In this document: positions 1 to 8,548 of the stretch, piece after piece | How the letters are laid out: each line of letters begins with the position of its first letter | Numbering within the stretch: position 1 is the stretch's first letter | Source of the DNA: Streptomyces silvae | Lineage (GTDB): Bacteria > Actinomycetota > Actinomycetes > Streptomycetales > Streptomycetaceae | Assembly: GCF_016745505.1 (NCBI RefSeq) | Contig: NZ_JAERUC010000191.1 | Span: forward strand, 1 to 64,000 | Length of the DNA stretch: 64,000 nt | Direction of reading: 5' to 3' | Notes under the pieces: model-generated | The model's database searches: none | Told to the model about the DNA's origin: nothing | Seen by the model: the letters and a program-made list of their open reading frames with translations, nothing else | Position numbers and translations under genes: made by a program

Positions 1-36
1 GGGCGCCCCCGGCAGCAGCTGCTGCCGGGGGCGCCC
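1..36. terminator. 36-bp perfect palindrome, probable terminator
   Basis: The window opens with a perfect palindrome: an 18-base arm (GGGCGCCCCCGGCAGCAG) followed directly by its reverse complement. As RNA it would form a very stable GC hairpin with almost no loop. It lies 12 bases beyond the stop codon of the first minus-strand gene, which is where a terminator belongs. There is no T-tract, as is usual in Streptomyces. It may also serve a plus-strand gene outside the window. Confidence 0.7.
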
Positions 37-48
37 TCGTCCGTGTGC

Positions 49-786
49 TCAGCGGCCGAGCAGCCGTTCCGCGAGGTCCCGCACGGCGTCGGCGGCCCTG
101 CGCTGGAGCTGCGGGCCGAAGGTGATCCGGGCCGCGCCCAGCTCACCGAGCCGGCGGACGGCGGAGGGGCCGTCGGGGGCGCCGACCGCGTTGACCGGGA
201 CCGGTACCGCGGCGGCCAGGCCGGGCAGGGTGTCCGGCGGGGCCATGATCGGATAGACGCAGTCGGCACCGGCCTCGGCGTAGAGCAGGGCCCGGGCCAC
301 CGTGTCCGCGGCGACGTCAACGGCGTCCGGGTCCCCGTGGATGTACGTGTCGATGCGGGCGTTGACGAAGAGGCGCCCGCCCGCGGCGGCGCGCACCTCG
401 GCGAGCCGGTCGGCCTGCCGGTGCGGGTCGACGAGGACGCCGTCCGTCGAGTCCTCCAGATTGCAGCCGACCGCTCCGGCCTCCAGGAGGCGGTCGACGA
501 GCTCGCCCGGAGCCAGGCCGTAGCCGGCCTCGACGTCCGCCGACACGGGAACGGAGACCGCCCCGGAGATCCGGGCCACCGCCGCGAACATCTCCCCGGC
601 GGGCGTGTGCCCGTCGGCGTATCCGAGGGAGGCGGCGACGCCCGCGCTCGGGGTGGCCAGGGCGGGGAAGCCGGCCTCCTCGAACACCCGGGCACTCGCG
701 GCGTCCCAGGGGCCGGGCAGGACCAGCGGGTCGCCCGGAGGGCGGCCGTGGTGCAGGGCGCGGAAGACGGACGCGGGGTCGTTCAT
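49..786 (-). CDS. Isocitrate lyase/PEP mutase superfamily protein
   Basis: A 245-residue TIM-barrel protein of the isocitrate lyase/phosphoenolpyruvate mutase superfamily, whose members make or break C-C or C-P bonds of small oxo-acids using Mg2+. Visible landmarks are GPWDAASARVFEEAGF at residues 25-40, SADVEAGYG at 82-90 in place of the metal-binding D-x-D-x-G-Y-G, NLEDS at 109-113 and VNARID at 141-146. The K-K-C-G-H signature of true isocitrate lyases is missing, so it is not a glyoxylate-cycle enzyme and its substrate is unknown. The length is normal for the short phosphonomutase-like branch. The ATG is preceded by a GGGAG-type ribosome site. It lies 91 bases downstream of the carboxymuconolactone decarboxylase on the same strand and may be cotranscribed with it. 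Confidence 0.88.
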   Translation of the reverse strand: MNDPASVFRALHHGRPPGDPLVLPGPWDAASARVFEEAGFPALATPSAGVAASLGYADGHTPAGEMFAAVARISGAVSVPVSADVEAGYGLAPGELVDRLLEAGAVGCNLEDSTDGVLVDPHRQADRLAEVRAAAGGRLFVNARIDTYIHGDPDAVDVAADTVARALLYAEAGADCVYPIMAPPDTLPGLAAAVPVPVNAVGAPDGPSAVRRLGELGAARITFGPQLQRRAADAVRDLAERLLGR

Positions 787-877
787 CGGGGCTCCCGGAG
801 GAAGAGGCGTGGGGGCGGGGCGACGGGGCGGGGCCCCCGCTCGACGAGAGGGGCCCCCGGCGCCCCGGTGCGGCGGC

Positions 878-1390
878 TCAGTGCTTGATGTCGCCGGGCG
901 TGTAGTGCCCCGGGGTCAGCCTGGCGGTCACGCCGAACCGGTTCCAGGCGTTGATCACCGTGATCGCGGCGATCAGCTGGGCCAGTTCGGCCTCCTCGAA
1001 GTGCTTCTCGGCCTCGGCGTAGACCTCGTCCGGCACGAAGCCGTCCGTCAGGACCGTCACCGCCTCCGTGAGCCGGATCGCCGCCAGCTCCTTCTCCGTG
1101 TAGAAGTGCTGCGACTCCTCCCAGGCGCTGAGCTGGACGATCCGCTCCACGGACTCGCCCGCCGCGAGGGCGTCCTTGGAGTGCATGTCCAGGCAGAAGG
1201 CGCAGTGGTTGATCTGCGAGGCGCGGATCTTCACCAGTTCGAGCAGAGTCGGGTCGACGCCCTTACGGGCCGCGGCGTCCAGCCGGACCATGGCCTTGTA
1301 GACGTCGGGGGCGAGCTGGGCCCACTGGAGCCGGGCGGGGTGCTCAGGGGCGTTCCCGGTGGTCGTGTGGTCGTGTGTGTGCGTGGTCAT
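878..1390 (-). CDS. Carboxymuconolactone decarboxylase family (AhpD-like) protein
   Basis: A 170-residue all-helical AhpD/CMD-family protein. The redox motif C-A-F-C-L-D-M-H sits near residues 65-72; the C-x2-C-x3-H pattern is that of AhpD-type alkylhydroperoxidases rather than of true carboxymuconolactone decarboxylases, so peroxide or thiol redox chemistry is likelier than aromatic catabolism. The N-terminus is His/Thr-rich (MTTHTHDHTTT). It is divergent from the MocR-type regulator starting at 1438, with only 47 bases between the start codons. This arrangement is common for a MocR regulator and its target in streptomycetes, so control by that neighbour is a reasonable inference. Confidence 0.9.
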   Translation of the reverse strand: MTTHTHDHTTTGNAPEHPARLQWAQLAPDVYKAMVRLDAAARKGVDPTLLELVKIRASQINHCAFCLDMHSKDALAAGESVERIVQLSAWEESQHFYTEKELAAIRLTEAVTVLTDGFVPDEVYAEAEKHFEEAELAQLIAAITVINAWNRFGVTARLTPGHYTPGDIKH

Positions 1391-1437
1391 GGGTTCGACG
1401 CTATCGGTGGGATGGCGCAGCGGTATGGTCCATTTCC

Positions 1438-2838
1438 ATGACAGATTCCTGGGCCGCTTTCGGTGCCGACCTGCACATCGAACCGGTCGGCGCGGGCCTG
1501 CGCAGCGGGCTGATGGAGGCGCTGCGGGAGGCGGTGCGCACCGGGCGGCTGACGCCCGGCACCCGCCTGCCCTCCTCCCGGACGCTCGCCGTGGACCTCG
1601 GGATCGCCCGTAACACCGTCGCCGACGCCTATGCCGAGCTCGTGGCCGAGGGCTGGCTCACCGCACGGCAGGGTTCGGGGACCCGGGTCGCGCAGCGGGC
1701 CAGCGCGCCGGGGCCGGCCGCCCGGGGCGCCCGTGGCCGGCAGGTGCGCCGGCGACCCGTCCACAACCTGATGCCGGGCTCGCCCGACCTCTCCTCCTTC
1801 CCCCGCGCCGAATGGCTCAGGGCCGCCAGGCGCGGCCTCACCGCCGCCCCCGACGCGGCCTTCGGATACGACGATCCGCGCGGCCGGATCGAGCTGCGGA
1901 GCGCGCTGGCGGACTACCTGGCACGGGCGCGCGGGGTGTACGCGGACCCGGAGCGCATCGTGATCTGCTCCGGGTTCGTCCACGGGCTCACGCTGATGGG
2001 GAAGGTGCTGCGGCGTCACCGGGTGCGGGGGGTGGCCGTCGAGTCGTACGGGCTGGACATCCACTGGAACCTCCTGGCCGACGCGGGCCTGCGCACCCCG
2101 TGCATCCCGGTCGACGCGCTCGGGGCGGGGACCGGGGCGCTGGCGGGGACACCGGGTGCGGGCGCGGTGCTGCTGACCCCCGCCCACCAGTTCCCCACCG
2201 GCGTCCCGCTGCACCCCGACCGGCGGGCCGCCGCGGTCGACTGGGCGCGGTCCTCGGGCGGTCTGATCCTGGAGGACGACTACGACGGCGAGTTCCGCTA
2301 CGACCGTCAGCCGGTGGGCGCGCTCCAGGGCCTCGACCCCGAGCGGGTCGTCTACCTGGGGACGGCCAGCAAGTCCCTGGCGCCCGGGCTGCGGCTGGCC
2401 TGGATGGTGCTGCCCGAGGACCTGGTGGAGGAGGTCTGCGAGGCGAAGGGCGGCTTCGACTGGATGTCCGGCGTCCCGGACCAGCTGACGCTCGCGGAGT
2501 TCATCGTCTCGGGGGCGTACGACCGGCACGTACGGGCGATGAGGCTGCGCTACCGGCGCCGCCGCGACCAGCTCGTCGACGCGCTCGCCGAACGGGCACC
2601 GGACTTCCGGGTGAGCGGCATCGCGGCCGGGCTGCACGCCGTGCTCGAACTCCCGGACGGGACCGAGCAGTCGGTCGTCCAGGCCGCCACCTGGCAGGGG
2701 CTCGCGCTGGAGCGGCTCTCGCGCTTCCGTCACCAGGACGCGGAACCGGGCCGCGAGGGGCTGGTCATCGGCTACGGCACACCGTCGGAGAGCGGCTGGG
2801 CGGGGGCGCTGGACGCCCTCTGCCGGGTGCTCCCGTAG
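1438..2838 (+). CDS. MocR-family regulator (GntR wHTH + PLP aminotransferase fold)
   Basis: A 466-residue MocR/PdxR-type transcription factor. An N-terminal GntR winged helix (about residues 15-75, with PSSRTLAVDLGIARNTVADA) is joined by a basic linker to a class I aminotransferase domain used as a ligand sensor. The PLP-lysine motif TASKSLAPGLRLAW lies near residue 315, and LEDDYDGEFRYDRQPVGALQ just before it is typical of the family. The ATG at 1438 is chosen because the winged helix starts right after it; the frame stays open 63 bases upstream. The 47-bp gap to the divergent AhpD-like gene contains ATGGTCCAT (1425-1433), a short dyad that could be part of an operator. The ligand is probably PLP or an amine adduct; the regulated genes are not proven. 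Confidence 0.92.
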   Translation: MTDSWAAFGADLHIEPVGAGLRSGLMEALREAVRTGRLTPGTRLPSSRTLAVDLGIARNTVADAYAELVAEGWLTARQGSGTRVAQRASAPGPAARGARGRQVRRRPVHNLMPGSPDLSSFPRAEWLRAARRGLTAAPDAAFGYDDPRGRIELRSALADYLARARGVYADPERIVICSGFVHGLTLMGKVLRRHRVRGVAVESYGLDIHWNLLADAGLRTPCIPVDALGAGTGALAGTPGAGAVLLTPAHQFPTGVPLHPDRRAAAVDWARSSGGLILEDDYDGEFRYDRQPVGALQGLDPERVVYLGTASKSLAPGLRLAWMVLPEDLVEEVCEAKGGFDWMSGVPDQLTLAEFIVSGAYDRHVRAMRLRYRRRRDQLVDALAERAPDFRVSGIAAGLHAVLELPDGTEQSVVQAATWQGLALERLSRFRHQDAEPGREGLVIGYGTPSESGWAGALDALCRVLP

Positions 2839-2982
2839 GCGGGGGAGACCGGCGGCGCCGGAGGGAGCGGCAGCACCGGGTTTCGGCCGAAGCGGCCGTA
2901 CATCTAATCTGACTGGCAATGGACGGTGGGCGGGCGGCACACAGAGGGACGCCGGCCCGCGGGTGACGGGGGAGAACAGCAC

Positions 2983-3258
2983 ATGGACAGGCGCAAGCTG
3001 AGGTCGGGCACCGTCGTGCTCGGCGGCATGGGAGTACTCGCGGCGACGCTCACCGCCTGCGGTTCGGAACCGGACCGGCGGTGCGTCGACCCGGTGACCC
3101 AGGAGATCCTGCCGAACTACGAGTGCAAGGACAGCACCGGCAGCGGCACGTACTACTACGGCGGCAGCAGCCACAACAACCGTGTCTCCGGCGGGAGTTT
3201 CAACAAGTCCGCGGTCGAGAGCGGCGGATTCGGCTCCTCCCACTCCAGCGGCGGCTGA
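2983..3258 (+). CDS. Small lipoprotein, YgiB/DUF1190-like
   Basis: A 91-residue secreted lipoprotein. The N-terminus is MDRRKL, a hydrophobic stretch, then the lipobox L-T-A-C with Cys near residue 27. The mature part has two more cysteines (RRCVDP, YECKD) and a low-complexity Gly/Ser/Tyr-rich tail ending GGFGSSHSSGG. That tail resembles the end of E. coli YgiB (DUF1190), and the next gene, 7 bases downstream, is a YgiC-like ATP-grasp protein, the same pairing as ygiB-ygiC. I infer a short actinobacterial YgiB counterpart at the outer membrane face; its role is unknown. The ATG at 2983 is preferred over the upstream in-frame start at 2926 because the signal peptide begins there. Confidence 0.8.
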   Translation: MDRRKLRSGTVVLGGMGVLAATLTACGSEPDRRCVDPVTQEILPNYECKDSTGSGTYYYGGSSHNNRVSGGSFNKSAVESGGFGSSHSSGG

Positions 3259-3265
3259 GACCCTC

Positions 3266-4453
3266 ATGGAGCGCCGCACCACCGAGCCGCGCCCCGGCTG
3301 GCAGCAGACCGTCGAGGAGCAGGGGCTGATCTACCCCCTGACCCGCTACCCGGACGGCTCCCTGCGCCCGTACTGGGACGAGAGCGCCTACTACGTCTTC
3401 TCGCTGCCCGAGGTCGAGGCGCTGGAGGAGGTCGTGGAGGAGCTCCACACGATGTGCCTGGCCGCCGCCGCGCACATCGTCGACCACGACCGCTTCGCCG
3501 ATCTCGGCATCACCGACCCCAGGACGGCGCGCCTGGTCGCCGAGTCCTGGCGGCGCCGTGCCGAACTGCCCTCCCTGTACGGCAGGTTCGACCTGCGGTA
3601 CGACGGGACCGGCCCCGCCAAGATGCTGGAGTACAACGCCGACACCCCCACCTCCCTGGTGGAGGCCGCCAGTCCCCAGTGGTTCTGGATGGAGGACCGC
3701 TTCCCCGGCGCCGACCAGTGGAACTCCCTGCACGAGCGCCTCGTCGACGCGTGGAAGCGGCAGGCCCCGCTGCTGCCGCCGGGCCCCCTGCACTTCGCCC
3801 ACTCCGACGGCGACGAGCTGGGCGAGGACCTGATGACGGTGGCCTATCTGCGGGAGACCGCGGCGCAGGCCGGGATCGACACCGAGGCGCTCTCCGTCGA
3901 GCGGATCGGCTGGGACCGGCTGTCCGGCCGCTTCGTCGACGAGCGGCTCCGCTTCATCCGCAGCTGCTTCAAGCTCTATCCGTGGGAGTGGCTGACGACC
4001 GACCGCTTCGGCCCGCACGTCCTGGACACCCTCGACAACGGCGGGGGCACCGGCAGCACCTGCTGGATCGAACCCGCCTGGAAGATGCTCCTCTCCAACA
4101 AGGCCCTGCTGGCCGTCCTCTGGGAGCTGTACCCGGACCACCCCAACCTGCTCCCCGCCTACCTGGACGGCCCCCGAGGACTGGCCGGGCCGGGCGGAGC
4201 GGGCTACGTCGCCAAGCCGCTGCTCGGCCGTGAGGGCGCCGGGGTCACCGTCCACGGACCCGGCAGCGCGCCGGTACGCCGCGACGAGGCCTGCTGCTAC
4301 CAGGAGCTCGCGCCGCTGCCCGACTTCGACGGCAACCGCGTGGTGCTCGGCGCCTGGGTGGTCGAGGACGAGTCCGCCGGGCTCGGCATCCGGGAATCGG
4401 CGGGGCTGATCACGGACGAGTACGCCCGCTTCCTGCCCCACGTCATCCTCTGA
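3266..4453 (+). CDS. Glutathionylspermidine synthase family ATP-grasp protein (YgiC-like)
   Basis: A 395-residue member of the glutathionylspermidine synthase pre-ATP-grasp/ATP-grasp family, the size of stand-alone YgiC/YjfC proteins, which lack the amidase domain of true Gsp synthetase. Recognisable family blocks are LEYNADTPTSLVEA near residue 120, EPAWKMLLSNKALLAVLWE near 270, VAKPLLGREGAG near 315, and DEACCYQELAPLPDFDGNRVVLGAW near the C-terminus. The family joins an amine to a peptide carboxylate with ATP; the substrates of YgiC-like members are not known. It follows the lipoprotein by 7 bases and is surely cotranscribed with it. The ATG at 3266 starts the conserved region; the long upstream frame is a shadow of the lipoprotein gene. 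Confidence 0.92.
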   Translation: MERRTTEPRPGWQQTVEEQGLIYPLTRYPDGSLRPYWDESAYYVFSLPEVEALEEVVEELHTMCLAAAAHIVDHDRFADLGITDPRTARLVAESWRRRAELPSLYGRFDLRYDGTGPAKMLEYNADTPTSLVEAASPQWFWMEDRFPGADQWNSLHERLVDAWKRQAPLLPPGPLHFAHSDGDELGEDLMTVAYLRETAAQAGIDTEALSVERIGWDRLSGRFVDERLRFIRSCFKLYPWEWLTTDRFGPHVLDTLDNGGGTGSTCWIEPAWKMLLSNKALLAVLWELYPDHPNLLPAYLDGPRGLAGPGGAGYVAKPLLGREGAGVTVHGPGSAPVRRDEACCYQELAPLPDFDGNRVVLGAWVVEDESAGLGIRESAGLITDEYARFLPHVIL

Positions 4454-4498
4454 GCCCCGGGCGGCGCACCGGTCGGGGCGCCGCGGAGCCGGACCGGT

Positions 4499-5704
4499 TC
4501 AGCCGGCCAGCACGCCCCGGAGCTGGTCCAGGCCCCAGTCCAGGTCCTCCTTGCTGATCACCAGCGGCGGGGCGATCCGGATCGTGGAGCCGTGCGTGTC
4601 CTTGACCAGCACCCCGCGGTCCATCAGCTTCTCCGAGATCTCCCGGCCCGTCCCCAGAGCCGGAGCGATGTCGACCCCCGCCCACAGCCCCCGGCCCCGC
4701 ACGGCCTCCACCGCGCCGCCCCCGGCCAGCAGTCCCAGCTCGTGGTGGAGGTGGTCGCCCAGCTCGGCGGCGCGCTGCTGGAACTCGCCGGTGCGCAGCA
4801 TCGCGATCACCTCCAGGGCGACCGCGCAGGCCAGCGGGTTCCCGCCGAACGTGGACCCGTGCTCGCCCGGCCGGTGCACACCGAGGACCGCCGCCGAGGA
4901 CACCACGGCCGAGACGGGCACCACACCGCCGCCCAGCGCCTTGCCCAGCACGTACATGTCGGGCACGACGCCCTCGTGCTCACAGGCGAAGGTCCGGCCC
5001 GTACGGCCCAGGCCCGACTGGACCTCGTCCGCGATGAACAGCACGTTCCGCTCGCGGGTCATCTCCCGCACCCCGGCGAGATAGCCCGGCGGAGGGACGA
5101 GCACCCCGGCCTCGCCCTGGATCGGCTCGATCAGCACCGCGACGGTGTTCTCCGTCATCGCCTCGGCGAGCGCCGTCAGGTCGCCGTACGGCACGATCTC
5201 GAAGCCCGGTGTGTACGGCCCGAAGTCCGCCCGTGCCTCCTGGTCGGTGGAGAAGCTGACGATCGTGGTCGTCCTGCCGTGGAAGTTGTCGGCCGCCACG
5301 ATGATCTTCGCCATGCCGTCCGGGACGCCCTTGACGCGGTAGCCCCACTTACGGGCCGTCTTCACCGCCGTCTCCACGGCCTCCGCCCCGGTGTTCATGG
5401 GGAGGACCATCTCCATGCCGCAGAGCTCGGCGAGCCGCGTACAGAACTCCGCGAACCGGTCGTGGTGGAAGGCACGTGAGGTCAGCGTCACACGTTCGAG
5501 CTGGGCCTTGGCCGCGTCGATCAGGCGGCGGTTGCCGTGCCCGAAGTTGAGCGCCGAGTAACCGGCGAGCATGTCGAGGTAACGGCGCCCCTCGACATCG
5601 GTCATCCAGGCACCGTCCGCCGTGGCGACGACGACGGGCAACGGGTGGTAATTGTGCGCGCTGTGCGCCTCGGCGGAGGCGATGGCGGTGTCCGTGGTCG
5701 ACAC
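4499..5704 (-). CDS. rocD: Ornithine--oxo-acid transaminase
   Basis: A 401-residue class III PLP aminotransferase with the features of ornithine delta-aminotransferase, which converts ornithine and 2-oxoglutarate to glutamate semialdehyde and glutamate in arginine catabolism. Diagnostic blocks are SAHNYHPLPVV near the N-terminus, MNTGAEAVETAVKTARKWGY (PLP phosphate pocket), FHGRTTTIVSFS, EPIQGEAG, FIADEVQSGLGRTG and the PLP lysine in LGKALGGG. The start is a GTG at 5704 (VSTTDTAIASAEAHSAHNYHP) with GGAG five bases upstream; the much longer frame behind it is antisense to trpS. It is convergent with the ATP-grasp gene and divergent from trpS across 168 bp. No arginine genes are adjacent. Confidence 0.95.
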   Translation of the reverse strand: MSTTDTAIASAEAHSAHNYHPLPVVVATADGAWMTDVEGRRYLDMLAGYSALNFGHGNRRLIDAAKAQLERVTLTSRAFHHDRFAEFCTRLAELCGMEMVLPMNTGAEAVETAVKTARKWGYRVKGVPDGMAKIIVAADNFHGRTTTIVSFSTDQEARADFGPYTPGFEIVPYGDLTALAEAMTENTVAVLIEPIQGEAGVLVPPPGYLAGVREMTRERNVLFIADEVQSGLGRTGRTFACEHEGVVPDMYVLGKALGGGVVPVSAVVSSAAVLGVHRPGEHGSTFGGNPLACAVALEVIAMLRTGEFQQRAAELGDHLHHELGLLAGGGAVEAVRGRGLWAGVDIAPALGTGREISEKLMDRGVLVKDTHGSTIRIAPPLVISKEDLDWGLDQLRGVLAG

Positions 5705-5872
5705 GGGATCTCCGTTCGTCGTGCGGCGTGGGCGGGGGTGGTACCCACTGTCTATCGTCGGTCGGATCCGGGGAACGGAAACCTTTCCCGCCCGGCGCGC
5801 CCCGCCCCGCGTCCCCACATCTTTCCCGCACCGGTTGCCGGAGATCGGTTCGACACCTGAGACAATGAGTGC

Positions 5873-6886
5873 ATGGCCTCTGATCGACCCCGCGTGCTCT
5901 CCGGAATCCAGCCCACCGCAGGCTCGTTCCACCTCGGCAACTACCTCGGTGCGGTCCGCCAGTGGGTGGCGCTGCAGGAGTCCCACGACGCGTTCTACAT
6001 GGTGGTGGACCTGCACGCGATCACCGTGCCGCAGGACCCGAAGGAGCTCCGCGCCAACACCCGGCTCGCCGCCGCGCAGTTGCTGGCGGCCGGACTCGAC
6101 CCGGAGCGCTGCACGCTCTTCGTCCAGAGCCATGTGCCCGAACACGCCCAGCTCGGCTGGATCATGAACTGCCTCACCGGCTTCGGCGAGGCGTCCCGCA
6201 TGACGCAGTTCAAGGACAAGTCCGCCAAGCAGGGTGCCGACCGCGCGACGGTGGGTCTCTTCACCTACCCGGTCCTCCAGGTCGCCGACATTCTGCTGTA
6301 CCAGGCCGACCAGGTCCCGGTCGGCGAGGACCAGCGCCAGCACATCGAGCTGACCCGGGACCTCGCCGAGCGTTTCAACGGCCGCTTCGGCGAGACGTTC
6401 ACCATCCCGGCGCCGTACATCATCAAGGAGACGGCGAAGATCTTCGACCTCCAGGACCCGGCGATCAAGATGAGCAAGTCGGCGTCCACGCCGAAGGGCC
6501 TCATCAACCTCCTCGACGACCCGAAGGTCACCGCCAAGAAGGTCAGGAGCGCGGTGACCGACACGGACACCGTGATCCGCTACGACGCCGAGAAGAAGCC
6601 CGGGATCAGCAACCTCCTGGGCATCTACTCCACCCTCACCGGCACCGCCGTCACGGATCTCGAGCAGAAGTACGAGGGCAAGGGGTACGGCGCGCTCAAG
6701 ACCGACCTCGCCGAGGTCATGGTGGAGTTCGTCACCCCGTTCCGGGCCCGGACCCAGGAGTACCTGGACGACCCGGAGACCCTGGACGCCCTGCTGGCCA
6801 AGGGGGCCGAGAAGGCCAGGACCGTGGCCGCCGAGACCCTGGCGCGGACCTACGACCGGATGGGCCTTCTGCCTGCGAAGCACTGA
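5873..6886 (+). CDS. trpS: Tryptophanyl-tRNA synthetase
   Basis: A 337-residue class I aminoacyl-tRNA synthetase that charges tRNA-Trp in the cytoplasm. The N-terminal GIQPTAGSFHLGNYLGA holds the HIGH-type signature (HLGN), and KMSKSASTPKG near residue 200 is the KMSKS loop. PVGEDQRQHIELTRDLAERFN between them is the conserved tryptophan/ATP-pocket region, and the length is typical of bacterial TrpRS. Streptomycetes often carry two trpS genes, one conferring indolmycin resistance; the sequence alone does not tell me which this is. It stands as a single gene ahead of the 2'-5' RNA ligase, with 90 bases between them. Confidence 0.97.
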   Translation: MASDRPRVLSGIQPTAGSFHLGNYLGAVRQWVALQESHDAFYMVVDLHAITVPQDPKELRANTRLAAAQLLAAGLDPERCTLFVQSHVPEHAQLGWIMNCLTGFGEASRMTQFKDKSAKQGADRATVGLFTYPVLQVADILLYQADQVPVGEDQRQHIELTRDLAERFNGRFGETFTIPAPYIIKETAKIFDLQDPAIKMSKSASTPKGLINLLDDPKVTAKKVRSAVTDTDTVIRYDAEKKPGISNLLGIYSTLTGTAVTDLEQKYEGKGYGALKTDLAEVMVEFVTPFRARTQEYLDDPETLDALLAKGAEKARTVAAETLARTYDRMGLLPAKH

Positions 6887-6976
6887 GTCCAAGGACCCTG
6901 GCGGGACCACGGCCGGAGGGGCCACACTGACGTCGGCACGACCGACGTACGACCTTCGAGGATTGAGGAGAACGAT

Positions 6977-7567
6977 GTGGGGACCGTAACGCTTGGCGTT
7001 TCGATCGCGGTCCCGGAGCCTTACGGCAGCCTGCTCCAGGAGCGGCGCGCGAGCTTCGGGGACCCTGCCGCGTACGGCATCCCCACCCACGTCACCCTTC
7101 TTCCGCCGACCGAGGCCGAGGCGGCCGACCTGCCGGCGATCGAGACCCACCTGTCCCAGATCGCCACGGCCGGCCGCCCCTTCCCGATGCGGCTGTCGGG
7201 CACGGGCACCTTCCGCCCGCTCTCGCCCGTCGTCTTCGTCCAGGTCGTCGAGGGCGCCTCGGCCTGCTCCTGGCTCCAGAAGCGGATCCGGGAGGCCTCC
7301 GGGCCCCTGGTGCGCGAGCTGCAGTTCCCGTACCACCCGCATGTGACCGTCGCGCACGGCATCGCGGAGGAGGCCATGGACCGCGCGTACGAGGAGCTCT
7401 CCTCGTACGAGGCGGCCTGGACCTGCGGTTCCTTCGCGCTGTACGAGCAGGGCGCGGACGCCGTCTGGCGCAAGATCAACGAGTTCCCGTTCGGGGGCGG
7501 CGGCAGCGCGCCCGCCGTGCCGGCCCAGGGCGGCAGCTCCATGGACCTGCCGTCCCTGCGCCCCTGA
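6977..7567 (+). CDS. 2'-5' RNA ligase family protein (2H phosphoesterase)
   Basis: A 196-residue protein of the 2H phosphoesterase/2'-5' RNA ligase family. The two His motifs that define the fold are present: THVTLLPP near residue 36 and YHPHVTVAHG near residue 118 (H-x-T/V type). Such proteins open 2',3'-cyclic phosphates or join RNA ends; the true cellular substrate is unknown for most bacterial members. The start is GTG at 6977 with GAGGAG six bases upstream. An ATG two bases earlier is out of frame and runs into a stop after four codons. The C-terminus is a Gly/Ala-rich tail. It follows trpS, which hints at an RNA-related role. Confidence 0.9.
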   Translation: MGTVTLGVSIAVPEPYGSLLQERRASFGDPAAYGIPTHVTLLPPTEAEAADLPAIETHLSQIATAGRPFPMRLSGTGTFRPLSPVVFVQVVEGASACSWLQKRIREASGPLVRELQFPYHPHVTVAHGIAEEAMDRAYEELSSYEAAWTCGSFALYEQGADAVWRKINEFPFGGGGSAPAVPAQGGSSMDLPSLRP

Positions 7568-7591
7568 GGGCCGCCCGGTCCTGACACCGCC

Positions 7592-8350
7592 CTAGCGCAC
7601 CGGCAGCCGCCGGAACAGCGGACGCGGCAGGTGCCGCAGCGCCGACATCACCACCCGCAGCGCCCCGGGCACCCACACCGTCTCCGAGCGCCGCCGCAGC
7701 CCCGCCACGATCGCGTCCGCGACCGCCCCGGGGGTCGTGGCGAGCGGCGCCTCCTCACGCCCCGCCGTCATCCGCGACCGTACGAAGCCGGGGCGTACGA
7801 CCATCACGTGCACCCCGGTCCCCTGCAGGGCGTCGCCGAGCCCCTGCGCGAAGACGTCCAGGCCCGCCTTGCTGGAGCCGTAGATGAAGTCGGCCCGCCG
7901 GGCGCGTTCGCCGGCCACCGAGGAGAGCACCACCAGCGACCCGTGGCCCTGCGCCTGGAGCGCGCCGGCGCACACCAGGCCCGCGGAGACCGCCCCCGTG
8001 TAGTTGGTCTGCGCCACCCGGACCGCGGAGAGCGGCTCCTCCTCGTCCCGCGCCTGGTCGCCCAGGACCCCGAAGGCCAGCAGCACCATGTCGATGTCGC
8101 CCTCGGTGAAGAGCTTCCCGAGCACCTCCTCGTGGGAGGCGGAGTCGAGCGCGTCGAAGGCGACGGTACGGACGTCGGCGCCCAGCTCCCGCAGCTCGGC
8201 CGCCGCGCGGTCCAGGGCGGGGGAGGGGCGTCCGGCCAGCCGGACGGTCCGGGTGCGGCGGGCGATCAGGCGCCGTGCGGTGGCCAGGCCGATCTCCGAG
8301 GTGCCACCGAGGACGAGCAGGGACTGCGGGGCACCGAAGGCGTCCTTCAC
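7592..8350 (-). CDS. SDR-family decaprenylphosphoryl-2-keto-ribose reductase-like protein (DprE2-like)
   Basis: A 252-residue short-chain dehydrogenase/reductase. The NAD(P)-binding site is LVLGGTSEIGLATARRL at residues 12-28; the active site is the serine of VVLSSVAGER plus Y-G-S-S-K (YxxxK). The overall pattern, including LLAFGVLGDQ and the C-terminal arginine-rich region, is that of DprE2, which reduces decaprenylphosphoryl-2-keto-ribose in making the arabinose donor. The usual partner DprE1 (FAD oxidase) is not in this window and streptomycetes have no arabinogalactan, so the real substrate may be another polyprenyl-phosphate sugar. The start is GTG at 8350 with AGGAG seven bases upstream. 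Confidence 0.85.
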   Translation of the reverse strand: MKDAFGAPQSLLVLGGTSEIGLATARRLIARRTRTVRLAGRPSPALDRAAAELRELGADVRTVAFDALDSASHEEVLGKLFTEGDIDMVLLAFGVLGDQARDEEEPLSAVRVAQTNYTGAVSAGLVCAGALQAQGHGSLVVLSSVAGERARRADFIYGSSKAGLDVFAQGLGDALQGTGVHVMVVRPGFVRSRMTAGREEAPLATTPGAVADAIVAGLRRRSETVWVPGALRVVMSALRHLPRPLFRRLPVR

Positions 8351-8548
8351 GGGATAACTCCTAGCGGGGTGACAAGGCGGTGACGGACAGGCTTCCCGCG
8401 CGAGGCGAGGGCGCGGGCATGTGCGAGACCGTATCGCCAGGGAAAACCCATTTGAGGGATTTGTTACAGCACTCACCGAAATGGGTGATTGCCTGTCCAG
8501 GCCGCGCCGGACCCCGGTTTTCCGGGCCCGGAAGGGTACGCGTAGGGG

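Noticed and set aside
1387..3282. Long minus-strand open frame opposite the MocR gene
   Set aside because: Pro/Arg/Gly-rich translation with no family motifs; it mirrors the third-position GC bias of the plus-strand MocR gene and includes three real genes on the other strand.
5705..7357. 5' extension of the minus-strand frame that contains ornithine aminotransferase
   Set aside because: The part beyond GTG 5704 is antisense to trpS and the RNA ligase gene; the ribosome site and conserved N-terminus fix the start at 5704.
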